Shown here piece by piece: positions 1-8,994 of a DNA stretch of 64,000 nucleotides; within the stretch, counting starts at the first letter, position 1; every line of letters starts with the position of its first letter. The position numbers and the translations under genes are program-made. The notes under the pieces are model-generated. The model saw nothing but the letters and a program-made list of their open reading frames with translations, was not told the DNA's origin and made no database searches. This DNA is from Pseudohongiella spirulinae (GTDB lineage Bacteria > Pseudomonadota > Gammaproteobacteria > Pseudomonadales > Pseudohongiellaceae), in contig NZ_CP013189.1 in NCBI RefSeq assembly GCF_001444425.1, positions 1,116,001 through 1,180,000 of the forward strand. Reading direction: 5' to 3'.

Positions 1-306
1 AGCAGTGCAGTCGGGGCGGGCATAGAAAATGAGAAAAACTCGGCATTTGTTGTCACCCCGTCGCTGCGGGAATTCAACAATGCCGGGCGCGATGCAGGAT
101 TACTGGGACGTATAGCTGAGAGCAGTGGCGGGCAATACTATGACCTGTCGCAGATTGATCAGCTGGTTTCTGATATTGAACGAACCCCGGGTGCTTATTC
201 GCGTGAGGTGCAGGAAGATCTTTGGGATAAACCATGGCTCCTGGCACTTCTTATAGCTCTGATGTCTGCCGACTGGATGGCCAGGCGTTATCGGGGGCTG
301 TCATGA
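1..306 (+). CDS. C-terminal end of a VWA/glutamine-amidotransferase-like membrane protein (partial)
   Basis: The reading frame is open from base 1 and ends at the TGA at 304-306, giving the last 101 residues of a protein whose start lies outside the window. The visible part reads as a soluble segment followed by one hydrophobic helix (KPWLLALLIALMSADWMARR) and a short basic tail. This C-terminal helix with a W-x-x-RR tail is typical of large membrane proteins with a VWA or glutamine-amidotransferase-like domain encoded beside MoxR, DUF58 and BatA genes. The VWA domain itself is not visible, so the family call rests on the tail and the neighbours. The next gene starts inside its stop codon (ATGA overlap at 303-306), which suggests translational coupling. 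Confidence 0.7.
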   Translation, partial: SSAVGAGIENEKNSAFVVTPSLREFNNAGRDAGLLGRIAESSGGQYYDLSQIDQLVSDIERTPGAYSREVQEDLWDKPWLLALLIALMSADWMARRYRGLS

Positions 307-1343
307 GACTATGTAGATTCTGTGTGATCACATTAGCTTGCCTGGGACTGTTTGGCACCGTGCAGGCTCAGCCGGTGTCTGATAATGAAATGCCCTGGTT
401 TAATCAGACGGCCGCCAACAACAAATATGCATTGATCATCACGGGGGCCGCCGCCGCGCCTGATATACGAGACCGCTTCCGACGCTGGACATCGACATTG
501 CGCAGCACCCTGATCGAAGATTACGGCTATGACAGTAGCCGTATTCGGATATTACTGGATGATGGAGAGAATGTTGGCAACCTGTCTTCCATTATCAGCG
601 GGAGTTCCAGAGTCGACGATATCAAGCGCCAGGTGTCTGTATTGGCCGAACAGGTCAACGAAGGCGATCAACTGAGTGTATTCCTGATCGGTCATGGTTC
701 GGGAACATTTGGTGAGGCCAAGTTCAATAATGTGGGCCCGGATATGACGGGTGCGGAACTGGCTGACATGTTGTCGGTTTTCACGGCACAGGATCTGATC
801 ATTTTTAATACCACCAGCGCCAGTTTCGAGTTTACTCGTGAGTTATCCCTGCCAGGTCGGGTTGTGGTCTCAGCGACACGCTCAGCGGCCGAGCGCTATG
901 ATCCATTGTTTGCTGACTATCTGATTGCCGGTCTGCAGGGCCATACCGCCGATCTGGACAGAAACGGTCGTGTTTCCGTGCTGGAAGTTTTTAACTATGC
1001 CAGCACACGAGTTGCTGACTGGTATCGGGAACAGGGTCGACTGGCCACTGAAAATGCGGTGCTCGATGATACCGGAGACGGTTTGTTCAGTCGCGAGCCA
1101 GGCCAGCAGCAGGCTGATGGTTTGCTGGCTGAAATTGCCTACCTGGATGTGATTCGTCCGGTGGCCGAAAAGACCTCACCCCGTGCCAGGGAAGTACTGT
1201 CACAGATACAGTCTCTGGAGCGCGACATCTTTATTTTACGTAATCAGAAAGCCAATTACCTTGAGGATGATTACTGGAATCGGCTGGAAGCCCTGTTGAT
1301 TGATCTTGCCGTTCAAACGAGGGAATACAATGCCTTGCCCTGA
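303..1343 (+). CDS. secreted caspase-fold (C13/C14-like) protein, catalytic Cys absent
   Basis: 346 residues. The ATG at 303 overlaps the upstream stop and opens a clear Sec signal peptide (MRLCRF, then a hydrophobic stretch ending TVQAQ); the in-frame codon at 234 would bury this signal. The mature protein has a caspase/legumain-type layout: a strand NKYALIITG, a helix, then FLIGHGS carrying the expected catalytic-type His (His131). The strand that should end in N-A-C reads LIIFNTTSAS, so Thr171 occupies the Cys position. An EF-hand-like loop, DLDRNGRVSVLE (residues 217-228), follows, as is common in bacterial members of this fold. I infer a catalytically dead, exported caspase-like protein acting as a scaffold or binding module. 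It overlaps the next gene by 14 bases and belongs to the MoxR cluster. Confidence 0.75.
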   Translation: MRLCRFCVITLACLGLFGTVQAQPVSDNEMPWFNQTAANNKYALIITGAAAAPDIRDRFRRWTSTLRSTLIEDYGYDSSRIRILLDDGENVGNLSSIISGSSRVDDIKRQVSVLAEQVNEGDQLSVFLIGHGSGTFGEAKFNNVGPDMTGAELADMLSVFTAQDLIIFNTTSASFEFTRELSLPGRVVVSATRSAAERYDPLFADYLIAGLQGHTADLDRNGRVSVLEVFNYASTRVADWYREQGRLATENAVLDDTGDGLFSREPGQQQADGLLAEIAYLDVIRPVAEKTSPRAREVLSQIQSLERDIFILRNQKANYLEDDYWNRLEALLIDLAVQTREYNALP

Positions 1344-4026
1344 ATTCACGACAATGGTTAAACGGTTGAGCGCGGTTGCTCTTTCTGCCGCGCTGCTATG
1401 TCCCGCACCACTGTACGCCCAGAATGAGCCGACAGCGCTGGAGAATCTGCAACGCGCCGAGGAATTGCTGCAACGCGGTTCTTACCTGGCAGCGCAGGAA
1501 GTGTTTCAGACTGTGCGTGATGCTTTTTACCAGGAGCAGGTGGCTCTGGGTCTGGCGCGCACACACATGGAAACTGGCCAGTATGATCGGGCTATCGCTG
1601 CCCTGCAACAGGTCATCGATGAGCCGGCTGATCAACCGTTACCAAGTACACGCCTGGCCGAAATCTATGTGCTGACTGGTCGATCAGCCGAAGCTCAGGC
1701 CTTGTTGCAGGAAGTTGTCGATTCGGTTTCTCAGCCGCCAGTCAGGTCTTTGGTGCAATACGGCCTGGTGTTGCAGTTGCGTGGCGAAACAGAGTTGGCC
1801 GATGTGCAATTCAACGCAGCGCTGGATCGCTATGACAGTGGGCTGGTATTTGACTCCGGGGATGTCGGGATGGTTGCGCTGGCGGCCTGGCAGCTTGATG
1901 AGTTCCATGATGCAAATGCCCTGTTCGGAGAAGCGGTGCGACTGGATTCAGGTAACCTGGAATCACTGGTGCTGTGGGGTAATCTTTTCCAGGAAAAATT
2001 TAATGATGAGGACGCCCGCCAGAACTATGTTCAGGTACTTGAACAGAATCCGCGATACACCCCGGCTCTTGTTGGCCTTTCAAAAATCTCTTCGCCGGAG
2101 CGCAACCTGACCCGCGCCCTGGATATCAATGCGCGTGATGTGGCTGCACTGGAAACATTTGGCGTGATGCTGATCAGGAATGACCGGGAGGAAGAGGGAC
2201 GTCAGATGCTGGCGCAGGCACTGGACAATAACCCGGAATCCATTCCCGCACGTGCCACGTTGGCCGCATTGGCTGCGATGTCAGATGATCAGGCAGCATT
2301 TGATGAGCAGTTGCGCGCTATTAATCAGTTCAGCCCGGACAACGCTCAGTTTTTTGCGTTGGTTGCCGATTATCTGGGCAACAATTACCGGTTTACTGAA
2401 GCCGTCAGTTTTGCCAGACGGGCTATTGAAACAGACTCCGGAAACTGGTTCGCTCACACTGTTCTGGGCGGTAATCTGGTTCGACTGGGTGAGGAGGAGC
2501 AGGGTAAATATCATCTGGAACTGGCCTTTGATAATGATCCCTTTAACGTCCTGACCTCTAACATGTTGCAGGTTTTTGATGTGCTGGAGGAGTATGCCAC
2601 ACTGGAAAGTGAACATTTCCGTGTGAATATGAGTCAACGCGACGCTCAGATTCTCTGGCCGTATATGGAGCCGCTGCTGGAAGAAAGCTGGGATCGTCTG
2701 GTTGAAAAATATCAGTTTGAACCAGAGGTGCCAGTCATCCTGCAGGTCTTTGAGCGAACAGAAGATTTTGCAGTGCGCTCGGTCGGGCTGCCTGACATCG
2801 GTCCGCTGGTTGGAATCTGTTTTGGCAAAGTGGTCACGTTGATCTCACCCGACACGCTGAGCGCCAACTGGCAGGAAATAGTCTGGCATGAGCTGGTGCA
2901 TGTGTGGACTCTGCAAATGACCAATAATCGTATGCCACGCTGGCTTTCTGAGGGTATTTCCACCTGGGAGGAGCGATTGGGCCGACCAGAGTGGGGGCGT
3001 CGTCAGGGGCTTGACCTCGTGAGAGCCGTTCAGCAGGACAAACTATTACCGGTTTCCGATCTGAATCGTGGTTTTACCTCAGCCAACAGCAACGCCGATT
3101 TGAGTTTCGCGTATTTCCAGTCTTACCTGGTCGTTGAATATATCGCTGAGGAGTTTGGTTTTGATCATCTGCTGGCGCTTATCCATGAGTACGCTAATGT
3201 ACTCCCGGAAAGTGAAATGTTCAGCAATGTATTCGGCATGGATATAGAAACCTTCGACAGTGGTTTCCGAGACTGGATACAGGCCCGGGTTGAAGAGATT
3301 AATGTCTATGTACACAGCGATGACAGTCCCGATGAAGGTGCCGGGCATGGGCACGGTGTTCGTGAGAACAACAGTGCGGTAATGGCAGAGCTGTACAACA
3401 ACGAGTCTTTGAAACAGTATATGCGGGCCAGGATCCAGCGCGAACCTCGGGACTTTCAGGCGCAGTTACAGCTGGGCATCGTGCTGTTCCGGGAAGAAGC
3501 CTATGGGGAAGCCATACATCATCTGACTCTGGCGAATGATATCCTGCCAGACTATAGCGGTTATCCAAGTCCGGCGCTGGTGCTCTCGCAGGTTTACGAA
3601 GCCATGGGCGAGCGGGAACAACAGTTGGCATGGCTGGAAGTCATGCTGGAGAATCAGCAACACGATTTTGCGTCGCCACTTCTGCTGGCAAATGATGCGC
3701 TGGAAAAAGGTGACCTTGAGCGCGCCGGTTATTATCTGGAGCGTGCGCTGTCGGTTAACCCCTACCGTGCTGAGATTCATCACGCTGATGCTGAGTTCGC
3801 TAAGGCGTCTGGTGACACGCAAAGAGCCGTGCAGGCGTATGAAGTATTGCTGCAGCTTGATAACACTGATCCAGTTGCTGCCAGAACAAACCTGGCGCAG
3901 GCTTATCTGGAAAACAATCAGACCGAAGATGCACGTTACAATATTCTGCGAGCTCTGGAGACAGCACCGGGTTACGAGCGCGCTCAGCAGATCCTGTTGC
4001 AGGCAGTGGGCCGGGGAGCACAGTAA
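1330..4026 (+). CDS. secreted TPR protein with HExxH (peptidase MA-like) metallopeptidase domain
   Basis: 898 residues. The ATG at 1330 is chosen because GAGGG lies about 7 bases upstream; a TTG at 1300 and an ATG at 1354 are in frame, and the Sec signal peptide (VKRLSAVALSAALL, ending PLYAQ) is kept by any of them. TPR-like repeats fill roughly residues 20-410 and again about 690-890. Between them sits a zinc peptidase domain: WHELVH places His520-Glu521-x-x-His524, and WLSEG about 17 residues later supplies the likely third ligand Glu541, a gluzincin arrangement typical of the peptidase MA-like family. The periplasmic substrate is unknown. Embedded between the caspase-like and DUF4159 genes, it is probably a working part of the MoxR cluster rather than a stray protease. 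Confidence 0.8.
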   Translation: MPCPEFTTMVKRLSAVALSAALLCPAPLYAQNEPTALENLQRAEELLQRGSYLAAQEVFQTVRDAFYQEQVALGLARTHMETGQYDRAIAALQQVIDEPADQPLPSTRLAEIYVLTGRSAEAQALLQEVVDSVSQPPVRSLVQYGLVLQLRGETELADVQFNAALDRYDSGLVFDSGDVGMVALAAWQLDEFHDANALFGEAVRLDSGNLESLVLWGNLFQEKFNDEDARQNYVQVLEQNPRYTPALVGLSKISSPERNLTRALDINARDVAALETFGVMLIRNDREEEGRQMLAQALDNNPESIPARATLAALAAMSDDQAAFDEQLRAINQFSPDNAQFFALVADYLGNNYRFTEAVSFARRAIETDSGNWFAHTVLGGNLVRLGEEEQGKYHLELAFDNDPFNVLTSNMLQVFDVLEEYATLESEHFRVNMSQRDAQILWPYMEPLLEESWDRLVEKYQFEPEVPVILQVFERTEDFAVRSVGLPDIGPLVGICFGKVVTLISPDTLSANWQEIVWHELVHVWTLQMTNNRMPRWLSEGISTWEERLGRPEWGRRQGLDLVRAVQQDKLLPVSDLNRGFTSANSNADLSFAYFQSYLVVEYIAEEFGFDHLLALIHEYANVLPESEMFSNVFGMDIETFDSGFRDWIQARVEEINVYVHSDDSPDEGAGHGHGVRENNSAVMAELYNNESLKQYMRARIQREPRDFQAQLQLGIVLFREEAYGEAIHHLTLANDILPDYSGYPSPALVLSQVYEAMGEREQQLAWLEVMLENQQHDFASPLLLANDALEKGDLERAGYYLERALSVNPYRAEIHHADAEFAKASGDTQRAVQAYEVLLQLDNTDPVAARTNLAQAYLENNQTEDARYNILRALETAPGYERAQQILLQAVGRGAQ

Positions 4027-4028
4027 CG

Positions 4029-4943
4029 ATGGGTCAACCGGTATTGTTCAAAAGGCGGGTTTTGAGGAAGCTGGCACTGGCTTTTGTTGTGTCGGTTCTG
4101 TCAGTGTTGGCTATCCCGACCATGGCGCAGCCGGATCGCAGCATCGCTTTTCCACCCGATTTTGACATCACCACGCTTCAGCAGCGACGGCCACCTCCCA
4201 TCGATATGGGACAACGCTTCAGTCCTGGCAGTGCTGAACCCCTGGCAGCCCCGGAATTTACATTTATACGCGGACGTTACGAGAATTATCCGGGTGGTCG
4301 CACTCGACGCGGAGGTTGGTGGGACACTGACTTCCCCGATGCCGAGCGCAATTTTTTGCGCGGTGTCCAGCGCTACACCCTGATTGATACAGACACCAGT
4401 GCGACCCGCGCCATGGATCTGACGGATCCGGCTTTGTTTGAAAACATCTTCTTATATATGACCATGAAACGTGTGCCGATAGGCTCTATGCGCAGCGGGC
4501 CGAATTTTACGCCTGCTGAGGCAGATTCCTTGCGTGAATTCATGTTGCGCGGCGGTTTCGTTATGGTTGACGACTTTTGGACGGATGCCCATTTTCAGGA
4601 TTTTCTGATTGAAATGAGCAAGATTTTCCCTGACCGTGAGGTGGTTCGCCTGGATTTGAATCATGAAATCTTTCGCATGTTTTATGATGTTGAAAGAGTG
4701 CCTCAGGTGCCTGGTCGGGCTGTTACCTGGGATTACGGCAGTGTGACGCTGGACGACCCGCGTTACCCTCCTGCGGTGCATGCTGTTCTGGATGATGACG
4801 GTCGGGTCATGCTCGTTGCCAATTACAACTCTGATATGGGTGATGGCTGGGAACATACCTTTCTGGAACTTTACCCAACCCAGATGAGTAACGAGGCTTA
4901 CCGGCTTGGCATCAATTACCTGATTTACGCTTATACACATTAA
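4029..4943 (+). CDS. DUF4159 domain protein, exported
   Basis: 304 residues starting two bases after the previous stop, with GGGGAG about 10 bases upstream of the ATG. An N-terminal hydrophobic segment (LALAFVVSVLSVLAIPTMAQ) is a signal peptide or anchor. The body matches the DUF4159 pattern: FTFIRGRYENYPGG near the start of the domain, a central FMLRGGFVMVDDFW and conserved Asp/His positions in the C-terminal half. DUF4159 proteins resemble the glutamine-amidotransferase-like fold seen in VWA membrane proteins and recur next to MoxR and DUF58 genes, but no biochemical activity is established. A role in the same envelope complex as its neighbours is an inference. Confidence 0.8.
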   Translation: MGQPVLFKRRVLRKLALAFVVSVLSVLAIPTMAQPDRSIAFPPDFDITTLQQRRPPPIDMGQRFSPGSAEPLAAPEFTFIRGRYENYPGGRTRRGGWWDTDFPDAERNFLRGVQRYTLIDTDTSATRAMDLTDPALFENIFLYMTMKRVPIGSMRSGPNFTPAEADSLREFMLRGGFVMVDDFWTDAHFQDFLIEMSKIFPDREVVRLDLNHEIFRMFYDVERVPQVPGRAVTWDYGSVTLDDPRYPPAVHAVLDDDGRVMLVANYNSDMGDGWEHTFLELYPTQMSNEAYRLGINYLIYAYTH

Positions 4944-4977
4944 AAAAACGCACAATCAGTACAGGAAGGACTACAGA

Positions 4978-6015
4978 ATGACAGACACAGAAATCGTTCA
5001 CGACACACCCGTTGCCGGACTGGAGGATCACGATGATCTGGCGCTGGTCAAAAAGATGCAACAGGGCCGTGATCAGATGGTGCAGGAGATTCGCAAGGTC
5101 ATTGTGGGTCAGGATGCTGTCATCGAGGAATTATTGATTTCACTGTTCGCCGGTGGTCATTGCCTGGTAACGGGTGTGCCGGGGCTGGCCAAGACTCTGT
5201 TGATTAAAACAGTGGCAGATATTCTGCAGCTGGATTTCAGCCGTATTCAGTTCACTCCGGATCTTATGCCTTCGGATGTTGTTGGTGCTGAGATTGTAGA
5301 GGAGCACGAAGGCAGGCGTAAGCTGGTATTTGTGAAGGGGCCGATTTTCACCAATATTCTGCTGGCTGATGAAATCAACCGAACGCCGCCTAAAACTCAG
5401 TCTTCTCTGCTGGAAGCGATGGAAGAACGGCAAGTAACAGCAGCAGGTGTCACTCACAAGATGGCGCAACCGTTTTTTGTACTGGCGACGCAGAATCCCA
5501 TTGAGTTGGAAGGTACTTACCCGTTGCCCGAGGCGCAGCTGGATCGCTTCATGTTCAAGATTGAATTGGGTTATCTTACCGAGGAAGAAGAAGTGCAGGT
5601 GGTCAGCACTACAACCCGGACCATGGATAAAACCGTTGCGCACCCGCTCAGCGGTGAGGATATTCTGGCCTTTCAACGTATTGCGCGCCAGGTGCCGGCC
5701 GCACAGTCAGTCATTCAGTATGCTGTGAGACTGGTGCATGCAACGCGGCCTCAGAATGAACATGCACCTGATTTTGTCAAGGACTGGGTGACCTGGGGAG
5801 CTGGCATCCGGGCCTCGCAGAATCTGGTACTGGCCGGCAAGGTCAGGGCACTTCTGCATGGTCGCTACAATGTATCCTATAACGATATCCGGGCCCTGGC
5901 ACCATCAGTCCTGCGTCATCGTCTGCAGTTGAACTTCCACGCCGAGGCCGAGCGTATCAGCAGCGATGAGGTTATTCGTCGTGTTATCGAGACTGTGCAG
6001 GAACCGAGCCTGTAA
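4978..6015 (+). CDS. MoxR-family AAA+ ATPase
   Basis: 345 residues, the normal MoxR length. A strong AGGAAGGA lies 8-15 bases upstream of the ATG, the best ribosome-binding site in this cluster. The Walker A is the MoxR-type GVPGLAKT, Walker B reads ILLADEINR, followed by sensor 1 ATQNPIELEGTYPLPEAQLDRF, whose later part is diagnostic of AAA_3/MoxR proteins. The C-terminal lid domain covers about residues 250-345. MoxR ATPases act in the cytoplasm, with VWA and DUF58 partners, as chaperones that activate or insert metal into client complexes. Here the downstream genes encode exactly those partners, while the upstream genes encode exported candidate clients. Confidence 0.95.
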   Translation: MTDTEIVHDTPVAGLEDHDDLALVKKMQQGRDQMVQEIRKVIVGQDAVIEELLISLFAGGHCLVTGVPGLAKTLLIKTVADILQLDFSRIQFTPDLMPSDVVGAEIVEEHEGRRKLVFVKGPIFTNILLADEINRTPPKTQSSLLEAMEERQVTAAGVTHKMAQPFFVLATQNPIELEGTYPLPEAQLDRFMFKIELGYLTEEEEVQVVSTTTRTMDKTVAHPLSGEDILAFQRIARQVPAAQSVIQYAVRLVHATRPQNEHAPDFVKDWVTWGAGIRASQNLVLAGKVRALLHGRYNVSYNDIRALAPSVLRHRLQLNFHAEAERISSDEVIRRVIETVQEPSL

Positions 6016-6051
6016 CCATGAGCAAGCATCCAATTTCATCAGGCGCAGCGT

Positions 6052-6945
6052 ATGGCACAGAGCAATAATTTTATTGATCCGGCAGTGCTGGCAACCCTGG
6101 ATAATCTGGAAATGCGTGCCAGAGTGATTGTGGAGGGTTTTATTGCCGGTCTGCACAAAAGCCCCAAGCGCGGGTTCAGCGTCGAGTTCACTGATTATCG
6201 CCATTACATCCGTGGAGATGATATGCGACATGTGGACTGGAAGCTGTACGGTCGGACAGACAAGCTGTATATCAAGCAGTATGAGGACGAGACCAATGTG
6301 CGCTGCTATATCCTGTTGGACAGCAGCGCCTCGATGGCATACGCCTCTGCCAACATGAGCAAGCTGGAGTATGGCCGGACCCTGGCGTCGGCGCTGGCGT
6401 ACTTCATTATGCGGCAGAAGGATGCGGTGGGATTGATTACCTTTGACGAAAAAGTGCGTGATTACATCCCGGCGAAAGCCCGACAGTTACACCTGCTTCG
6501 CATCCTGCGCAGTCTCAATGAATTACAGGCGGGCACAACCACTGATATCGTCAGACCGCTTACCGAACTGGCGATGTCGCTGAACCGAAAAAGTCTTGTC
6601 ATTCTGATCAGCGATATGCTTGAGGATGAGCAGGCGACCATAAAAGCATTGCAACAGCTTCGGGCCATGGGTAATGAGGTCATTGTTTTCCATGTGCTGG
6701 ATGATCAGGAATTGAATTTCAATTTTAATGAGTCGTCCGAGTTTATCGACATGGAAAGTGCAGAAAAGCATATTACCTCGCCGGCAGCGGTGCGTAAGGC
6801 TTATCTGGAAAACCTCAACAACTATCTGGCTGACTGTCGCAAACGTTGTCAGAGCAGCGGTGTTGATTACTGTCTGTTGAATACATCGCAGCCACTGGAC
6901 AAGGCGCTGGCTTCTTATCTGACGCGACGGACGAGGAGTGCCTGA
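6052..6945 (+). CDS. DUF58 domain (VWA-like) protein
   Basis: 297 residues. The DUF58 signature is plain: YRHYIRGDDMRHVDWKLYGR, then YIKQYEDETN. A VWA-type MIDAS follows, LLDSSASMA (D-x-S-x-S), so a divalent metal site is likely intact. The ATG at 6052 has AGG about 9 bases upstream; an ATG at 6018 is out of frame and opens only a 16-codon reading frame. No signal peptide or membrane segment is seen, so the protein is cytoplasmic. DUF58 proteins pair with MoxR ATPases encoded next to them. Its stop is directly followed by the ATG of the next gene, consistent with one transcript. Confidence 0.92.
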   Translation: MAQSNNFIDPAVLATLDNLEMRARVIVEGFIAGLHKSPKRGFSVEFTDYRHYIRGDDMRHVDWKLYGRTDKLYIKQYEDETNVRCYILLDSSASMAYASANMSKLEYGRTLASALAYFIMRQKDAVGLITFDEKVRDYIPAKARQLHLLRILRSLNELQAGTTTDIVRPLTELAMSLNRKSLVILISDMLEDEQATIKALQQLRAMGNEVIVFHVLDDQELNFNFNESSEFIDMESAEKHITSPAAVRKAYLENLNNYLADCRKRCQSSGVDYCLLNTSQPLDKALASYLTRRTRSA

Positions 6946-8973
6946 ATGAGTTTTCTGTCGCCGTTGTTTCTGCTGGGGCTGTTGGCTGCTGCTATTCCGG
7001 TGGCCATCCACCTGATCAGGCGTGAGAATCCGCCCAAGGTGATGTTCGGCTCACTGCGATTCCTCAAGCAGACCACCAAAAAACTGATCCTGTTTCAGCA
7101 GATTCAGCAATGGTTACTGCTTGCTCTGCGAGCCCTGTTAATCTGTCTTCTGGTTTTTGCGTTTGCCAGGCCATTTTTGTACCAGGGTTCACTGGCCAGG
7201 CTGGTCGATGCTGAACCCGAGTCAGTGGTTATATTGCTGGATACCTCGCTCAGTATGCATTATGCGGACCGGTTTGATCGGGCACGTGATCAGGTATTGA
7301 CTGTGTTGAATGCATTGTCACCAGCTGACGAAGCAGCACTTGTCACATTTGCCGGTGCGACACAGAATGTCCGTGAGCTGACCAGTGAGATCGATAGTCT
7401 GCGTAGCTTTGTTGAGAGCCTGGAGTCACCGGGCTACGATCGTGTCCGGTTTTTCCCGCCACTGCAGCTGGCTAATGATCTGCTCGCTCAGGCTAGCCAT
7501 GAGCGGCGACGGATAGTGCTGGTGTCGGATTTTCAGGCGGCGGGTATGAGCGACGCTCTGCAAGGCTGGATGCTGGCCCCGGGCGTTGCCTTGCAAGGTA
7601 TCAGTGTGGCTGATGAGCGCAGCAATAATCTCAGTATTACAGATGTGCGTGTACCTGAGCAGTTAACCGCCATTGATGCAGATCAGTCCGTTTTGGTCCG
7701 GGTAAGAAGTACCGGCACGGTTTTTCAGGATCGAGGTACGCTGACATTGCGTCTTAATGGACAGACTGTTGAGCAGCAGCCGGTAGTGCTGCAGGACAGT
7801 GCGGAACAAGTGGTCACTCTGCCGTTGGCACTGGACGGCAGCGGTCAGTATCAGGGTGAATTGATTCTGGCGGGAGACAGCTTTGATCTGGATAACCGGT
7901 GGCACTTCAGTCTGGACGTCATGCCTCGCATGCAGGTATTGATTGTGAATGGTGCCCCGTCTGCAGACTGGTATGACGATGAGGCGCACTGGTTCAGTCT
8001 GGCTCTGCAGGGAATGGACAGTTCACCGTTTGAAGTGACAACGGTGCAGGCTGCAACGCTGACGGCCGGGCTGATCAGTGAACATGATGCCGTAGTGTTG
8101 CTGAATGTGGACGAGGTTCCGCAGAGCAGTCTGTCGGCTTTACAGCGCTTTGTGGAGGATGGCGGATCGCTGTGGTTTGCGCCAGGTGACAGAGTTGATG
8201 CGCAGCTGTTCAATCAGAATTTCAGCAGTCTGTCGCCTGCTCGCCTGCTGACTTCCAGTGTACTGACCGCCAATGACTACAGGCTGATAGCTGATATGGA
8301 TCGTCGTCACCCGGCCTTGTCGGGCCTGGATGTGGACTGGAGCACGCGTTTCGAAGGTTTCTGGCAGACTGAACCCGCGCTGGATTCTGAGGTGTTAATA
8401 CGCCTGGATTCAGGGGAGCCGTTGTTGCTGGAACAGCCTATGGCTTCAGGTCGAAGCATGTTGCTTAGCAGTTCTCTGGACCTTGGCTGGAGTAATTTTC
8501 CGCTGCAAGGTCTATATTTGCCTTTTGTACATGAAGTCCTGACTTATCTGATACAGCCGCCTCAACGGCAGCAGTCCTGGCAAGTTGGCGACGTCATCGC
8601 TCTGGACAGTTTTTTTGACGCAAGTGATGAGCGCGCTGTTCAACTGCGTGAACCGGACGGCCGTGAAGTGAATGTGACTCGCGAGTCGCCATTTTACACA
8701 GCACGAATGCCCGGTGTTGTCAGTGGCCCGGACTCGATGATGTTTTCTGTGAATATTGCGCCCGATGCAGCCACACTGGCTGCCATCGATGTTGCCGAGC
8801 TGAGTGATGCGGTGCTAAATCCCGAAACCACACCGGTAATCAGCGAGCGTGTAAGAACGGCGCAATTAATTGCAGATATTGAACAGCCGCAGCGGCTGTG
8901 GTGGTGGATTCTGCTGTTGGTAGTTGTGGTGCTCTTGCTGGAGGGTTGGATTGCCAACCGGACCTATCGATAA
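6946..8973 (+). CDS. BatA-like VWA membrane protein
   Basis: 675 residues. The N-terminus (MSFLSPLFLLGLLAAAIPV) and the following IHLIRRENPPKVMFGSLRFL are typical of the aerotolerance-regulator/BatA N-terminal domain, with a second membrane helix at about residues 57-75. A VWA domain with the MIDAS motif VILLDTSLSM comes next, then a long Ig-like and glutamine-amidotransferase-like region, and a final membrane helix (LWWWILLLVVVVLLLEGW) before a short basic tail. The same tail is seen in the partial protein at the window start, so the cluster carries two such membrane proteins. It is probably the membrane anchor through which MoxR and DUF58 act. It is the last gene of the + strand cluster and faces the RND operon. 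Confidence 0.88.
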   Translation: MSFLSPLFLLGLLAAAIPVAIHLIRRENPPKVMFGSLRFLKQTTKKLILFQQIQQWLLLALRALLICLLVFAFARPFLYQGSLARLVDAEPESVVILLDTSLSMHYADRFDRARDQVLTVLNALSPADEAALVTFAGATQNVRELTSEIDSLRSFVESLESPGYDRVRFFPPLQLANDLLAQASHERRRIVLVSDFQAAGMSDALQGWMLAPGVALQGISVADERSNNLSITDVRVPEQLTAIDADQSVLVRVRSTGTVFQDRGTLTLRLNGQTVEQQPVVLQDSAEQVVTLPLALDGSGQYQGELILAGDSFDLDNRWHFSLDVMPRMQVLIVNGAPSADWYDDEAHWFSLALQGMDSSPFEVTTVQAATLTAGLISEHDAVVLLNVDEVPQSSLSALQRFVEDGGSLWFAPGDRVDAQLFNQNFSSLSPARLLTSSVLTANDYRLIADMDRRHPALSGLDVDWSTRFEGFWQTEPALDSEVLIRLDSGEPLLLEQPMASGRSMLLSSSLDLGWSNFPLQGLYLPFVHEVLTYLIQPPQRQQSWQVGDVIALDSFFDASDERAVQLREPDGREVNVTRESPFYTARMPGVVSGPDSMMFSVNIAPDAATLAAIDVAELSDAVLNPETTPVISERVRTAQLIADIEQPQRLWWWILLLVVVVLLLEGWIANRTYR

Positions 8974-8994
8974 GCAGCTAGTTGAAACTCAAAA

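Noticed and set aside
303-4026. Caspase-like gene next to a TPR gene, resembling CHAT-TPR (Craspase-like) defence pairs.
   Set aside because: Both products have Sec signal peptides, the caspase-like protein lacks the Cys, and no CRISPR or other defence genes are near.
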